Part shown: piece after piece, positions 46,793-57,224 of the stretch
Layout of the letters: each line of letters begins with the position of its first letter
How positions within the stretch are numbered: position 1 is the stretch's first letter
From: Balneolaceae bacterium
GTDB lineage: Bacteria > Bacteroidota > Rhodothermia > Balneolales > Balneolaceae
Length of the DNA: 64,000 bases
Reading direction: 5' to 3'
Assembly: GCA_007693395.1 (NCBI GenBank)
Contig: REDS01000117.1
Location: 1-64,000 of the forward strand
Notes under the pieces: model-generated
The model's input: only the letters and a program-made list of their open reading frames with translations
Databases searched by the model: none
What the model was told of the DNA's origin: nothing
Program-made: the position numbers and the translations under genes

Positions 46793-49700
46793 TACTGCGA
46801 TTTTTATATAACATCTGGAGATGGTTCTGGCGCGTTTTCTTCTCGCTTGCCATTATCGCTGTATTGCTTGTGGTGACCATTGTGGCACTATTGCAGTTAC
46901 CCCAAAGCAGAGACTTCCTCAAAACAGAAATCACAGATACATTTAATGCGCAGTTTGAGGGAAACCTTCAGATTGGCGAGATTACCGGCTTTTTACCCTT
47001 TACCGCCGGTATAGAAAATGGTGAAATTTTCGCACCGGGTGATTCTGTCAATCCTGTAATCTCTTTTCAAAGTGCTAATGTGAGGGTAAACTGGTGGCAG
47101 CTTGTGCAACAAAATCTGTCGATCTCCTATTTTGAGTTAGATTCACCTAAAATTAATCTCGGATTTGATGGCGATTCGCTCTCAATTGCAAAAGTGTTTG
47201 TGCAAAAAGAAGAGTTTCAGGAACCTTCTATCCTTGACGGAGACCAGCCCCAGCTGATTAAACGAGTAAATATATTTGCTCCCCGTATTGCTGTTTCAAA
47301 CGGTTCACTTCTGGTTGATGAAACCGTTACACTGCCTGAAAATCTACAGCTGCCTTCACCTTTTGAGGTGGAAAATCTCAGTTTTTCAATCTTTCTTGAG
47401 GTAACCGATACTCAAACTTACTTTGATCTGCCCGATTTTACTGCAGACCTGCCCGGAACACGTTATGAGCAACTGATGCTGTCTGGCCAGTTTTATAACG
47501 ATGATCAATTTTTCGAGCTTAATCGCTTTCGGCTTTCAACCAGCCTTGGGGATGCCGATTTCAGTTTTGAGGCATCACCGGTAAATCTGTTTCAACCAAA
47601 CCTGGCTGCCCAGTTTCGTGATGCTCAGTATAAACTTCAAATAACCGAAAGTTCCTTTTCTACAGAATTGGTGCAACAGTTTGTTGCGGGTTACCCATCA
47701 TTCGAGGATGATCTTCAGCTCGAAATGATCTCAGAAGGAACCCTTCAGGATTACTACCTCGACAGGTTGCAGGCAAATATTGGTGAATCTTCCCTTCTGG
47801 TATCAGCGCGGGCTTCAAATCTGATGGAAGACTCCATCTCATACCGTGCTCAGATCGATAATATGGTTATCCATCCCACCACACTCTCTTGGGTTGCTGA
47901 TACTTACTTTGAAAACGAAATCAACCTCGAACGTTACCAGCTAAGTACCATTCGTGGTGAATTAAACGGTAGCAGAGAAGCCCTGGAAGCTGATTTCAGC
48001 GCGCAAACTGAGGCAGGCTCGTTTCTGCTTGATGGCTCCATACGGTTTGAAGAATTATTGCAGTATAATCTTATTTTCGAAGTGGATACGCTTGATGTTA
48101 CCCCATTTTTGGCTGACACAGCGAGCAACAGTATCATACAAGGGCGGCTTACCCTTAATGGCGAAGGAACAGGCAGCGAAGCAGTATTTAACAGCCGGGT
48201 AGATCTGAGCAGAAGCGTACTTCTGGGATACGATGTGGATACATTTATCGCCGATTTTAATTTCGACCGCGGCACCCTCAACTATAATATCAATGGAAGC
48301 GATTCAGATTTCCAGATTACAGCACGCGGACTTTACGGCGCTACTGATAGCACAACACGATTTGTAACTGAGGGAGATGTAGAAAACTTCAATCTTAAAA
48401 AGTTCTACGAAGATTTTCACGCCGATGAAACATCCTTTAACAGCCGTTTCTCAGCCAATCTGGAATGGCAAACTATTGATGACCTAACCGGAAGGGTTAG
48501 TTTTGAGGTTGAAGAGTCCACAATTGGCCAGGATACGCTCCGTGCTCATCAATTCTATGCTGATCTGAATACCAATTCAAACAACTCCCGAATTTTACGG
48601 CTTACCAGCTCCTTTTTCGATGGCGAAATATCAGGCAACCTTGATTATGGCCTTATCACCGATTTTGGAAAATACTGGAATGCCTACCTCAGAGAACGTA
48701 TTTCTGAAGAGATTCTCTTTGATCCCGAATTTGCACTACTGCTCGAAGAACCCATTTTCGAGGATAACGATCCGCGCTCTGCAAATATCGACATCAGAAT
48801 GACGGTGAGAGACCTATCACTGCTTCGGATGTATCTACCAGACCTTCCTGACCTTGAAAGCCGGGCACAATTCAGAACTACAATCGATGTATCGAAGGAA
48901 CGCCTTTTAATTACAGGTGAACTGATGGATCAGAATTTTATTTATGGTGATATCAACGCAAAAAACTTCAATGCTGCATTTACAGCAGGGTTTCGGTATC
49001 TCAATCAACTAAAAGAGAGCAGCACCGTTGACCTTCAGATCAGCGCTTCAGAAGCCAGCCTCAATAACCTGCAAATTAAAGACAGCAACCTCAGTTTTAC
49101 CATGCGTGATGATTCCATCAGAGTGAATCAACGCTTTGAAAGGCTTGAGGACGACCTCAAAATTGAATCCCAATTTACAAGCTTTTTAAGAGACAGCACG
49201 GTTGATGTGATTATTGAACGGCTTACGCTCGGCACCCAAGCCTATAACTGGCAAACCGAGGGCAATCCCGCACTTCGTTACCATGCCCGCAATGCGCTGG
49301 ATATTGAAAATTTTGTTCTCATCAGCGATTCCGATTATATCGAAATTAACGGCACCTACAGTGGTGACTTTAATGACTCTGTAGAGTACAGTATCAGAAA
49401 TTTTGACCTTAGCAGGGTGTCTGATTTGATTGGCGGCAGAATTCAGTTCTCAGGCATCATGAACGGAGAGTTCGCCACACAAACATTAACACAAATTCCA
49501 TCTATTCAGGGTGATTTAAGTGTTGAAAACGGCCGTATTCTCGATCGCGTTATCGGTGATGTTACCCTAAACAGTGTGCTAAACCGGGAAACAAACCGCT
49601 TTGATACCGAAATTCATATATACACCGATCCCGAACGCTACAGAAGTTACTACAACCGAAATGATGGCATTGGCCAGGATCTGCTGCTAACCGGATACTT

Positions 49701-51474
49701 CAGACTGCCGGATGATAACCTCGATCCCGATGAAGACCTTTTCTACTTTGATGCCGACCTCCGCCAGATTGATATGTGGATTGTATCATTCATCATTCCT
49801 GCCATTTTAGAGGAAGTTGAAGGAAGCTCTACCGGCACCGGATTTATTCGCGGCTCACTAACGGATTACGATTTTCAGGCTTCATTTAACATTGAAGATG
49901 TTTACGCCAAACCTGCATTCACTAATGTAGAATATACGCTTAATGGAGAGCTCGATTTTAACCGTGCCGATGGCCTGATATTCCGTGATATTATTTTGAC
50001 CGATCACAGAAATAACCGGGGCAAACTTTACGGCCAGATTGATCTCGATGATTTTTCCCCGCGAACTATTCTTGACCTCACCCTCGATCTGGATAATCTG
50101 CATTTCATGAATAATCCCTTCGATCCGGATATTCCTTTTTATGGAAGTATCTACGGAACAGGGCAAGCACAGATTGTAGGTGATAATTTCAACCCGGTTC
50201 TACGAACCACTCGCCCGCTGGTTATTTCATCGAACAGCCGCATTTCTATACCTCTTGAACCGGAAGTGGAGATTGAACAAAACCGGCGATTTATTCAGTT
50301 TGTGGAATCATTCGATCAGCCATTCTGGGAGCGCCAACTTACCCAGCTTGAACGGGTTAACGGCCAGCAGGCGGCCGGGCCAGATCTCACATTTATGGAG
50401 CTCTTCACCATGGACCTTCAGTTTCAGGCGAATGATCCTATCAGTGTGCGGCTGATTTTTGACCCCGTAACTAATGATATTCTCAGCACACAGGGTACCG
50501 GGCAAATTCGGGTGTTACTCGAAGACCAGGATGTAAGTATGTTTGGGCGATTCAACATTACAGGAGGTGAGTACCAATTTGTGAGCGGCGATATTTTCAC
50601 CCGCAGATTTACCCTGCAGGAAGGCGGTTCCATTAGCTGGTCGGGCGATCTTGTAGATGCGGGTTTAAATGTAACTGCTATCTACAGAGCACGCCCAAGC
50701 ATTTCGAGTTTACTTGCGGCTGCGGGGTCCATAACACAAACCGATCCCGGCCAGCGCATACCTATTGATCTTGTTCTGCAAATTGGCGGTACCATCACCT
50801 CGGTAGAGAATGACTTCTTTTTCCGTGTACCCTCCGGCATTGAAGGCACGGTAGACCCTGCCATCACATCACAAATAAACAGCCTGAATCAAAACGAAGA
50901 TGAAAAACTGATTCAGGCCACCAGTATCCTTCTTAGCGGAAACTTTATACCCGCATCATCGGCTCAGGGCCTTGGCCTGGCAGAAGGTTTTTCAGGCACT
51001 GCAGCAGTGGTAAATCCGCTCATCACAAGCCAGGTGATTAACCCGCTTCTTTCCAACCAGATTAATTCCCTGCTCAGAAGCGATATTACGTTCGATATAG
51101 ATTTTAATCTCACTGCACTCAACGAAGTGGATCTTGGCATTGCCCTTCGCCTTTTTGATGATCGCGTAATTCTTCGGCGTGAAGGGCAGATTACCGGCGA
51201 GCAAAGCGACATTGGCGATCTTGGTGCAACCTACAGAATAAATCGAACCTTTTCCGTATCTGCTTTTCACCGGCAGGATCCAACCCTCTCCTACACAAGC
51301 GGAGTGGAGTCACGGCAATCTCAGGAAATGAACGGCGTGGGTCTCGAAGCTCAGGTGCAGTTCAATTCGTGGGGAAATCTTCGCGGAAGAATTTCCAACG
51401 CATTTCGAAATCTCTTTGGAATTAAACCCGATGATGACGAACATGAAGATGCCGAAACAGTAGCTATAAATTAA
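46789..51474 (+). CDS. TamB/AsmA-like translocation and assembly module protein
   Basis: 1561 aa. One N-terminal membrane helix (about 13-35), then a very long series of beta-strand repeats (the hydrophobic groove of AsmA-like proteins), and a C-terminal DUF490/TamB domain with GRFNITGGEYQFVSGDIFTRRF and GGTITSVENDFFF. Such proteins bridge the inner and outer membranes and are thought to carry phospholipids or help outer-membrane protein insertion. No TamA gene is adjacent, as is common outside Proteobacteria. The start is a TTG in the frame TTGA, overlapping the aroB stop; no ATG follows within the first membrane helix. Confidence 0.9.
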   Translation: MILRFLYNIWRWFWRVFFSLAIIAVLLVVTIVALLQLPQSRDFLKTEITDTFNAQFEGNLQIGEITGFLPFTAGIENGEIFAPGDSVNPVISFQSANVRVNWWQLVQQNLSISYFELDSPKINLGFDGDSLSIAKVFVQKEEFQEPSILDGDQPQLIKRVNIFAPRIAVSNGSLLVDETVTLPENLQLPSPFEVENLSFSIFLEVTDTQTYFDLPDFTADLPGTRYEQLMLSGQFYNDDQFFELNRFRLSTSLGDADFSFEASPVNLFQPNLAAQFRDAQYKLQITESSFSTELVQQFVAGYPSFEDDLQLEMISEGTLQDYYLDRLQANIGESSLLVSARASNLMEDSISYRAQIDNMVIHPTTLSWVADTYFENEINLERYQLSTIRGELNGSREALEADFSAQTEAGSFLLDGSIRFEELLQYNLIFEVDTLDVTPFLADTASNSIIQGRLTLNGEGTGSEAVFNSRVDLSRSVLLGYDVDTFIADFNFDRGTLNYNINGSDSDFQITARGLYGATDSTTRFVTEGDVENFNLKKFYEDFHADETSFNSRFSANLEWQTIDDLTGRVSFEVEESTIGQDTLRAHQFYADLNTNSNNSRILRLTSSFFDGEISGNLDYGLITDFGKYWNAYLRERISEEILFDPEFALLLEEPIFEDNDPRSANIDIRMTVRDLSLLRMYLPDLPDLESRAQFRTTIDVSKERLLITGELMDQNFIYGDINAKNFNAAFTAGFRYLNQLKESSTVDLQISASEASLNNLQIKDSNLSFTMRDDSIRVNQRFERLEDDLKIESQFTSFLRDSTVDVIIERLTLGTQAYNWQTEGNPALRYHARNALDIENFVLISDSDYIEINGTYSGDFNDSVEYSIRNFDLSRVSDLIGGRIQFSGIMNGEFATQTLTQIPSIQGDLSVENGRILDRVIGDVTLNSVLNRETNRFDTEIHIYTDPERYRSYYNRNDGIGQDLLLTGYFRLPDDNLDPDEDLFYFDADLRQIDMWIVSFIIPAILEEVEGSSTGTGFIRGSLTDYDFQASFNIEDVYAKPAFTNVEYTLNGELDFNRADGLIFRDIILTDHRNNRGKLYGQIDLDDFSPRTILDLTLDLDNLHFMNNPFDPDIPFYGSIYGTGQAQIVGDNFNPVLRTTRPLVISSNSRISIPLEPEVEIEQNRRFIQFVESFDQPFWERQLTQLERVNGQQAAGPDLTFMELFTMDLQFQANDPISVRLIFDPVTNDILSTQGTGQIRVLLEDQDVSMFGRFNITGGEYQFVSGDIFTRRFTLQEGGSISWSGDLVDAGLNVTAIYRARPSISSLLAAAGSITQTDPGQRIPIDLVLQIGGTITSVENDFFFRVPSGIEGTVDPAITSQINSLNQNEDEKLIQATSILLSGNFIPASSAQGLGLAEGFSGTAAVVNPLITSQVINPLLSNQINSLLRSDITFDIDFNLTALNEVDLGIALRLFDDRVILRREGQITGEQSDIGDLGATYRINRTFSVSAFHRQDPTLSYTSGVESRQSQEMNGVGLEAQVQFNSWGNLRGRISNAFRNLFGIKPDDDEHEDAETVAIN

Positions 51475-51493
51475 ATTCTTACCATTTTTATAC

Positions 51494-53644
51494 ATGAGCA
51501 AAAACAAACTAAGCTCTCTTGAAAAAAGCATTATCGACATTCTAAAAAACTACCCGGACGCATCCATACCTACCCCATTGCTTGTAGATGCACTTGGACT
51601 GAGCCACAAAAAAGGCAGCCAGAAAATCAAAAAATCGGTCAATCGTTTACAGCAACTGGGGCATGTAATTGTTTCGAAAGGTAATCTGGTTCGGCTGAAT
51701 GAGCCAAAAGTACGTGAAGACTCTGTTGTGGAAGGGAAACTCGATGTAACCAGCCATGGCGACGGATACGTAATTGTTGAGGGCCGCGATCAGGATATAC
51801 GAATTTCTCATCGTTATATGAGCACCGCTCTGGATGGAGACATAGTGCGTGTAAAGCTTTTGGGCTACCACAGAAAGAGTAACAAACCAATCGGGCGGAT
51901 TGAAGAGGTGGTTGAAAGGTCAACAAATATTTTTGTGGGCACACTCGATGAAGTTGCCAAGAATACTTTTCTCATCAAATCGGATAAGAACTCTGCAAGA
52001 GTTGATTTTTTTGTTGACCCGAAAGATCTGAACGGAGCAAAGCCTGGAGAAAAGATCACGTTTAAACTGCTGCAATGGGAAGATGTTCGAGGTTACCCTC
52101 AGGCTCAGGTTCTCGATATATTGGGTGATGCCGGTTCGAACGAAGCGAACGTACTCTCTATACTTGCTGAAAAGCAATTTAAGGGAGGCTTTCCTGCTGA
52201 GGTTGAAAAGTTTGCCGAGGAGATTTCGTACGATATACCCGAACAGGAAATTGCCCGGCGCCGGGACATTCGCAGCGACGTTGTGCTCACTATCGACCCC
52301 GCTGATGCTAAAGATTTTGATGACGGGCTTAGCATTAAGGTACTCGACAATGGCAATTACTACCTTGGTGTACACATAGCCGATGTTACCCACTACATGC
52401 CGAGAAGCAGTGCTCTCGATATTGAAGCTTTTAACAGAGCAACCAGTGTATATCTTGTTGACAGGGTTATCCCCATGCTGCCGGAACACCTGAGTAATGG
52501 CGTTTGCAGCCTTCGCCCTCACGAAGATAAACTGGCATACAGCTGCTTTATGGAGATTGCACCCGATGGTAAGCTGGTTGATTACTCCATTGGGGAGACA
52601 GTAATACATTCCAATCAGCGTTTTGTGTATGAAGAAGTTCAGGAAATTCTTGACGGCAACTCATCACATCAATATGAACCTGAACTGAAAACATTAGAAG
52701 CACTTGCAAAGATTCTGCTTGAAAAACGCTTTAAAGAGGGCTCTATAAATTTTGAAACACCCGAACCAAAATTTGTTCTTGATGATGCCGGAAAACCGAT
52801 TGACGTAATTGTGAAAGAGAGAATTTTTGCACACCGGTTGATCGAAGAGTGCATGCTGATGGCAAACAAAACCGTTGCATATCATATCGAAACACTGAGA
52901 AAAAAAGGCGGGAAAAAGAATAAAAATGATCATCCGTTCTTTTACCGTGTTCACGATAAGCCCGATTTAGAGAAACTCTACAACATCCGCGAAACGGTAA
53001 AACCGCTTGGTATTGAATTTGACCTGGACGGTTCCGTAACACCGAAAAAAATAAACAAGCTTCTCAAGAAAATTGAGGATACATCGCTCGAAAACATTGT
53101 AAACGGTTTGATGCTGCGTTCTATGGCAAAAGCAGAATATTCACCAAAAAATGTTGGTCACTTTGGGCTTGGTTTTCCTCATTATGCACACTTTACCAGC
53201 CCAATACGGCGTTACCCCGATGTTGTAGTACATCGATTGCTCAAAAGATATAATGCCGGTTCGTCAGAATATACGTTTACACAACTTGAAGAAATTGGTG
53301 AACATTGCAGCGAGAGAGAGCGTTATGCCGTGGAAGCTGAACGAGATTCCGTAAAATTGAAGCAGGTTGAGTTTCTTTCTGAACGTTTAGGACAGAATTT
53401 TGTCGGAACAATTAGTGGTGTTACAGAGAACGGAATTTATGTTTTAATTGATGATATATACTGCGAAGGAATGGTTCGCGTTAGTGATCTCAAGGATGAT
53501 TACTACGTCTATCATCAAAAGCTGCATTGCCTCATCGGCAGATCCAAAGGCAAGAAGTACCGCCTGGGAGATTCTATTAACATTAAAGTGGTAAAGACAG
53601 ATCTTGATAAAAGACAAATAGATTTAGCACTTGCACATTTTTAA
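51494..53644 (+). CDS. rnr: Ribonuclease R
   Basis: 716 aa. Layout: N-terminal helix-turn-helix (about 8-66), cold-shock domains (about 78-235), RNB catalytic domain (about 255-590) and S1 domain (about 630-712). The catalytic site is TIDPADAKDFDDGLSI (D268 to D277). It degrades structured RNA 3' to 5'. It lacks the long basic Lys-rich tail of the E. coli enzyme. It follows tamB by 19 bp. Confidence 0.96.
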   Translation: MSKNKLSSLEKSIIDILKNYPDASIPTPLLVDALGLSHKKGSQKIKKSVNRLQQLGHVIVSKGNLVRLNEPKVREDSVVEGKLDVTSHGDGYVIVEGRDQDIRISHRYMSTALDGDIVRVKLLGYHRKSNKPIGRIEEVVERSTNIFVGTLDEVAKNTFLIKSDKNSARVDFFVDPKDLNGAKPGEKITFKLLQWEDVRGYPQAQVLDILGDAGSNEANVLSILAEKQFKGGFPAEVEKFAEEISYDIPEQEIARRRDIRSDVVLTIDPADAKDFDDGLSIKVLDNGNYYLGVHIADVTHYMPRSSALDIEAFNRATSVYLVDRVIPMLPEHLSNGVCSLRPHEDKLAYSCFMEIAPDGKLVDYSIGETVIHSNQRFVYEEVQEILDGNSSHQYEPELKTLEALAKILLEKRFKEGSINFETPEPKFVLDDAGKPIDVIVKERIFAHRLIEECMLMANKTVAYHIETLRKKGGKKNKNDHPFFYRVHDKPDLEKLYNIRETVKPLGIEFDLDGSVTPKKINKLLKKIEDTSLENIVNGLMLRSMAKAEYSPKNVGHFGLGFPHYAHFTSPIRRYPDVVVHRLLKRYNAGSSEYTFTQLEEIGEHCSERERYAVEAERDSVKLKQVEFLSERLGQNFVGTISGVTENGIYVLIDDIYCEGMVRVSDLKDDYYVYHQKLHCLIGRSKGKKYRLGDSINIKVVKTDLDKRQIDLALAHF

Positions 53645-53660
53645 CTAAAACTACTTCTTA

Positions 53661-56600
53661 ATGCGGTTCTCATACAAATTTACCCTTATTGCAATTCTTA
53701 CCTTGTTTATTGGAACCACTGCCGTTCAGGAGCTTTATGCTCAGTTCTTCTTTTTCGGCAAAAACCGGGTACAGTACGAGAGGTTCGACTGGCGATTTAT
53801 CGAAACAGATCACTTCGACATTTACTACTACGATGCGAAAAATTACCACCTTGCCCAGTTCACGGCAGAAACCGTAGAATCCTCGCTCAAACAGCTGAAT
53901 GAAGATATTGGTGATCAACTGACTGCACGGATCCCGGTAATTATCTACGATTCCCATGCAGATTTCTCACAAACCAACGTAGTTCAGCTTCCGGTTGATG
54001 CACAGGGTATTGCAGGTGTTACTGATAAATTTAAAAACAGAATGACACAACCCTTCATGGGGGATTATGCCAGCTTCAGAAGAACCCTGCAGCACGAACT
54101 ACTTCATGCCTATATAAATGATGTGTATTACGGTGGTACAGTGCAATCGATCATTCAAAATAACATACAGCTGGTTTTCCCTCTGTGGTTTGAGGAAGGA
54201 CTTGCAGAGTATTTGGCACTTGGATGGGATACCCAAACCGATATGTTTATGCGGGACGCCGTGCTGAACAATTATCTGCCTCCCATTCCTCAACTCTCCG
54301 GATTTTTTGCTTACCGGGGCGGACAGGCTTTCTGGTACTACATCGCTGATCAGTACGGAAGGCCAAAAATCACTGAGATCATGCAGCGTATCAAAACCAC
54401 ACGAAACATAAACCAGGCACTTGTGCAATCGCTGGGTTTACAGGCAGATGAACTTTCTGAGCGCTGGCTTGAGTTCTGGCGGCAACGATACTTTCCGGAA
54501 GTGGGCGATCGCCAGCCAACAAATGCCGTAGGCACACATCTTGCAAGAGGGCAACGTACCAGAACGTATGATGCCAGCCCAACCATATCTCCTCGAGGTG
54601 ATAAAATTGCAATGCTCAGCAACAGGCGTGGTGCATTCGATGTGGTGGTGATTGATGCCAATACCGGTGAAAGGCTCAGAACTCTGGTTAGCAGTGCAGA
54701 CAGCCCGATGTTTGAGGAGTTAAACATTCTGAACCCAAATCTAAGCTGGTCGCCCGATGGATCGCAAATTGCACTATCCAGTAAATCACAAGGATCATAT
54801 AATCTTGCATTTATTGATTACGAAACCCGGGATACCCGTACAATTCGCTTCCCTGAACTTGATAACATCAATTCTGTGGCATGGTCGCCCGACGGGAAAA
54901 AAATAGCTTTTGACGGCAACATTGGCCCTTATCAGGATATTTTTGTTTTCAACCTTGAAACGAACGACTTCGTAAACCTCACCGGCGATGTTTATAACGA
55001 CATGCAGCCTGCCTGGGGCCCCGACTCAGAAACCATCTATTTTGTATCGAACAGAGGAAACAGGCTTCAGACACATACATATCTGGCCGGCCACTCTATC
55101 ATGCAGGATTACGATTTTTATGAGACCGATCTTTACAGCATACGTATTGGCAGCAACAGAATGCAGCGACTTACCAACACGCCTAACTGGTCGGAGAGCC
55201 AGCCTGCATTAACCGCTGATGGCCGAATGCTTTTCATAAGCGATCAAAATGGTATCCCGAATATTTATGAGTACGACTTAAACAGCCGTTCTGTTTATCC
55301 AATCACAGATCTGCAATCCGGTGTAATGCAAATTTCTGTTTCAGCTGATGGTACCCGCCTCGCTTTTAATGCACTAAACAGAGGGCTTCCTGATGTTTAC
55401 TTGATGAGGACCCCATTCAGCATGCGAAGAGATCAACCATTACGGCCTAATTTTTGGGCACAGGAACGGGAAAGGCTGAGCCCGGGAGACAGAGTCCCTG
55501 CTGTACGTTACGCTCAAGAGATGATTGCTGCACGCGATCATGGTAATTTTATCTCATCACGGCTTCTAACGCGGCCTACCGTTCAGGAAGAAGAGGCTGA
55601 AGATTCAATTGAAGAGCAGTTTGCAGAACAGCGTGAACAGGATTCTGGAAGAATTGATTTCAGAAACTACCAATTTGGAGAAGCTGTAATCCGTGATACT
55701 ACGATTACATTACGCGATGATCCGAGAAACTTTGAGCCAGAAGGTAATGTAACAGAAGATGGCTATTTTCAACCAAGAGAATACAGATTGAGATTCTCTC
55801 CCGATTTTAGTTATGCTGCAGGCCAACTGAGTACCTATTATGGAACTTCTGCATTTGCATTTGTAACGCTGACCGATCTATTTGGTGACCATCAAATCTC
55901 TTTCGGTTCTAATTTGGTATTCGATCTCAGAAACAGTGACTATACGTTCCAGTATGGTTACCTGAGAAACCGAACCAACTTTTTTGCTTCATTCTTCCAT
56001 CAGGCAAGAAACTACCAAACATTCTTTGGTGAGTTGCTCCGCTTCAGAACATTTGGCGGCACGGTTGATTTTCAGTATCCGCTAAACCGTTTCCAGCGAA
56101 TCGATTATGGTATTTCAGCCATCGGTGTGGCGAGGGATTTCAGCACTATCCAGGGGCTTGGCGGCAGAAATGTAAGTAATGAAACAGCGTGGTTCCTGTA
56201 TCCTCAAATTACATTTACGGGTGATTATACCATTCCGGGTTTCATTACTCCGCGCGGAGGAAGCAGATACTCAGTTAGGCTGGCAGCAAGCCCGCCGGTT
56301 GGCTCCGATACTCCACAATTTGCAACTCTGCTTGGTGATTACCGGCAATACCTCGATTTAGGTGCAGGCTACTCGCTCGCTCTCCGGGGTTCTGGAGCAG
56401 TATCCTATGGCCGCGATTCACAAACATTCTTTATGGGGGGTATGCTGGGTTGGATAAATCAAAGATGGTCGGATGCAGAAATTCCTTTCGAAAGATTGGC
56501 CGATACGTTCTTTACACTGCCGGCCACACCGCTTCGCGGGCATGAGTTCAACACTATTTTTGGTGACAAGTTTGGACTGATCAATGCTGAATTCAGGTTC

Positions 56601-57023
56601 CCGCTGTTTGCAGCGGTTCTGCCCGGGCCGCTACCAATACTCCCTCTCTGGAACATAACAGGTGTGGCATTTCTTGATGTTGGTGCAGCCTGGGGTTTTG
56701 ATATTCCATACTCTCGTTTTGTGAATACACAAACCGGCGAGCCAATCGTCTACTTCGAGAACCCCGCCCGGCTCGACTGGCGAGTCGGAACAAAACAAGA
56801 AGGCTTTATTAATCCCCAAACAGGATTGCTGCGTGATGGTCCGCCCAGAGATGGAGATATCCCAACCAGTTTTGTTGACGGTGACATCCTGATAGGTGCC
56901 GGTTTCGGCCTCCGTACTATACTCCTTGGCTTACCATTCAGGTACGATGTTGGCTGGCCTTATGGAAGAGGTGGTTTCCAGAACAATCCAATCCACTACT
57001 TCTCGATTGGTATAGATTTCTAA
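53661..57023 (+). CDS. Zinc-peptidase-like / WD40-like (PD40) propeller / outer-membrane barrel fusion protein
   Basis: 1120 aa. A signal peptide ends near residue 27 (LYAQ). The first domain is a gluzincin: HELLH at 145-149 and downstream WFEEGLAEYLAL with the third ligand Glu. Residues about 290-600 carry PD40 (TolB-type) repeats such as SPTISPRGDKIAMLSNRRG and LSWSPDGSQIALSSKSQGS. The last 350 residues resemble an outer-membrane beta-barrel (YRLRFSPDFSYAAGQLSTYYG..., ending in HYFSIGIDF with a C-terminal Phe). It would be an outer-membrane protein with a periplasmic propeller and peptidase. The substrate is unknown. A terminator follows at 57043-57078. The start is 16 bp after rnr. Confidence 0.85.
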   Translation: MRFSYKFTLIAILTLFIGTTAVQELYAQFFFFGKNRVQYERFDWRFIETDHFDIYYYDAKNYHLAQFTAETVESSLKQLNEDIGDQLTARIPVIIYDSHADFSQTNVVQLPVDAQGIAGVTDKFKNRMTQPFMGDYASFRRTLQHELLHAYINDVYYGGTVQSIIQNNIQLVFPLWFEEGLAEYLALGWDTQTDMFMRDAVLNNYLPPIPQLSGFFAYRGGQAFWYYIADQYGRPKITEIMQRIKTTRNINQALVQSLGLQADELSERWLEFWRQRYFPEVGDRQPTNAVGTHLARGQRTRTYDASPTISPRGDKIAMLSNRRGAFDVVVIDANTGERLRTLVSSADSPMFEELNILNPNLSWSPDGSQIALSSKSQGSYNLAFIDYETRDTRTIRFPELDNINSVAWSPDGKKIAFDGNIGPYQDIFVFNLETNDFVNLTGDVYNDMQPAWGPDSETIYFVSNRGNRLQTHTYLAGHSIMQDYDFYETDLYSIRIGSNRMQRLTNTPNWSESQPALTADGRMLFISDQNGIPNIYEYDLNSRSVYPITDLQSGVMQISVSADGTRLAFNALNRGLPDVYLMRTPFSMRRDQPLRPNFWAQERERLSPGDRVPAVRYAQEMIAARDHGNFISSRLLTRPTVQEEEAEDSIEEQFAEQREQDSGRIDFRNYQFGEAVIRDTTITLRDDPRNFEPEGNVTEDGYFQPREYRLRFSPDFSYAAGQLSTYYGTSAFAFVTLTDLFGDHQISFGSNLVFDLRNSDYTFQYGYLRNRTNFFASFFHQARNYQTFFGELLRFRTFGGTVDFQYPLNRFQRIDYGISAIGVARDFSTIQGLGGRNVSNETAWFLYPQITFTGDYTIPGFITPRGGSRYSVRLAASPPVGSDTPQFATLLGDYRQYLDLGAGYSLALRGSGAVSYGRDSQTFFMGGMLGWINQRWSDAEIPFERLADTFFTLPATPLRGHEFNTIFGDKFGLINAEFRFPLFAAVLPGPLPILPLWNITGVAFLDVGAAWGFDIPYSRFVNTQTGEPIVYFENPARLDWRVGTKQEGFINPQTGLLRDGPPRDGDIPTSFVDGDILIGAGFGLRTILLGLPFRYDVGWPYGRGGFQNNPIHYFSIGIDF

Positions 57024-57042
57024 TCTGATGCAGCACGAAATT

Positions 57043-57078
57043 AAAGGGATGCTGATTAAATTTGGCATCCCTTTTTTT
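57043..57078 (+). terminator. Rho-independent terminator after the 1120-aa protein gene
   Basis: Perfect 10-bp arms AAAGGGATGC/GCATCCCTTT with a 12-base loop and a T7 tail on the plus strand. It also faces the end of the minus-strand GH31-like gene. Confidence 0.88.
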
Positions 57079-57092
57079 GTTTTTACCCATCA

Positions 57093-57212
57093 TGGCCGCA
57101 AAGCAGGTTGGATAAACCGACCGAAGACCCATACTTCTTAAATGCCCCCCATCCATGCAAATACCCAACTCTTTCCCAACCATAAATGCACGAAGCGAGA
57201 GCTTTGTGGGCA
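57093..57212. repeat. Candidate 120-bp element with imperfect 12-bp terminal inverted repeats
   Basis: The intergenic stretch between the terminator and the GH31-like stop begins TGGCCGCAAAGC and ends with the reverse complement of TGCCCACAAAGC, 10 of 12 matching. Read on the minus strand the region lies in a long open frame (the ORF-track 96-aa call), which crosses both a terminator and a neighbouring gene and is therefore not a gene. A small non-autonomous mobile repeat is possible. Only one copy is in this window. Confidence 0.35.
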
Positions 57213-57224
57213 GAATTTTCCTAA

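Noticed and set aside
51920-52609. 229-aa minus-strand ORF inside rnr
   Set aside because: It overlaps the catalytic RNB domain completely, has no ribosome-binding site, and has no family-like features.
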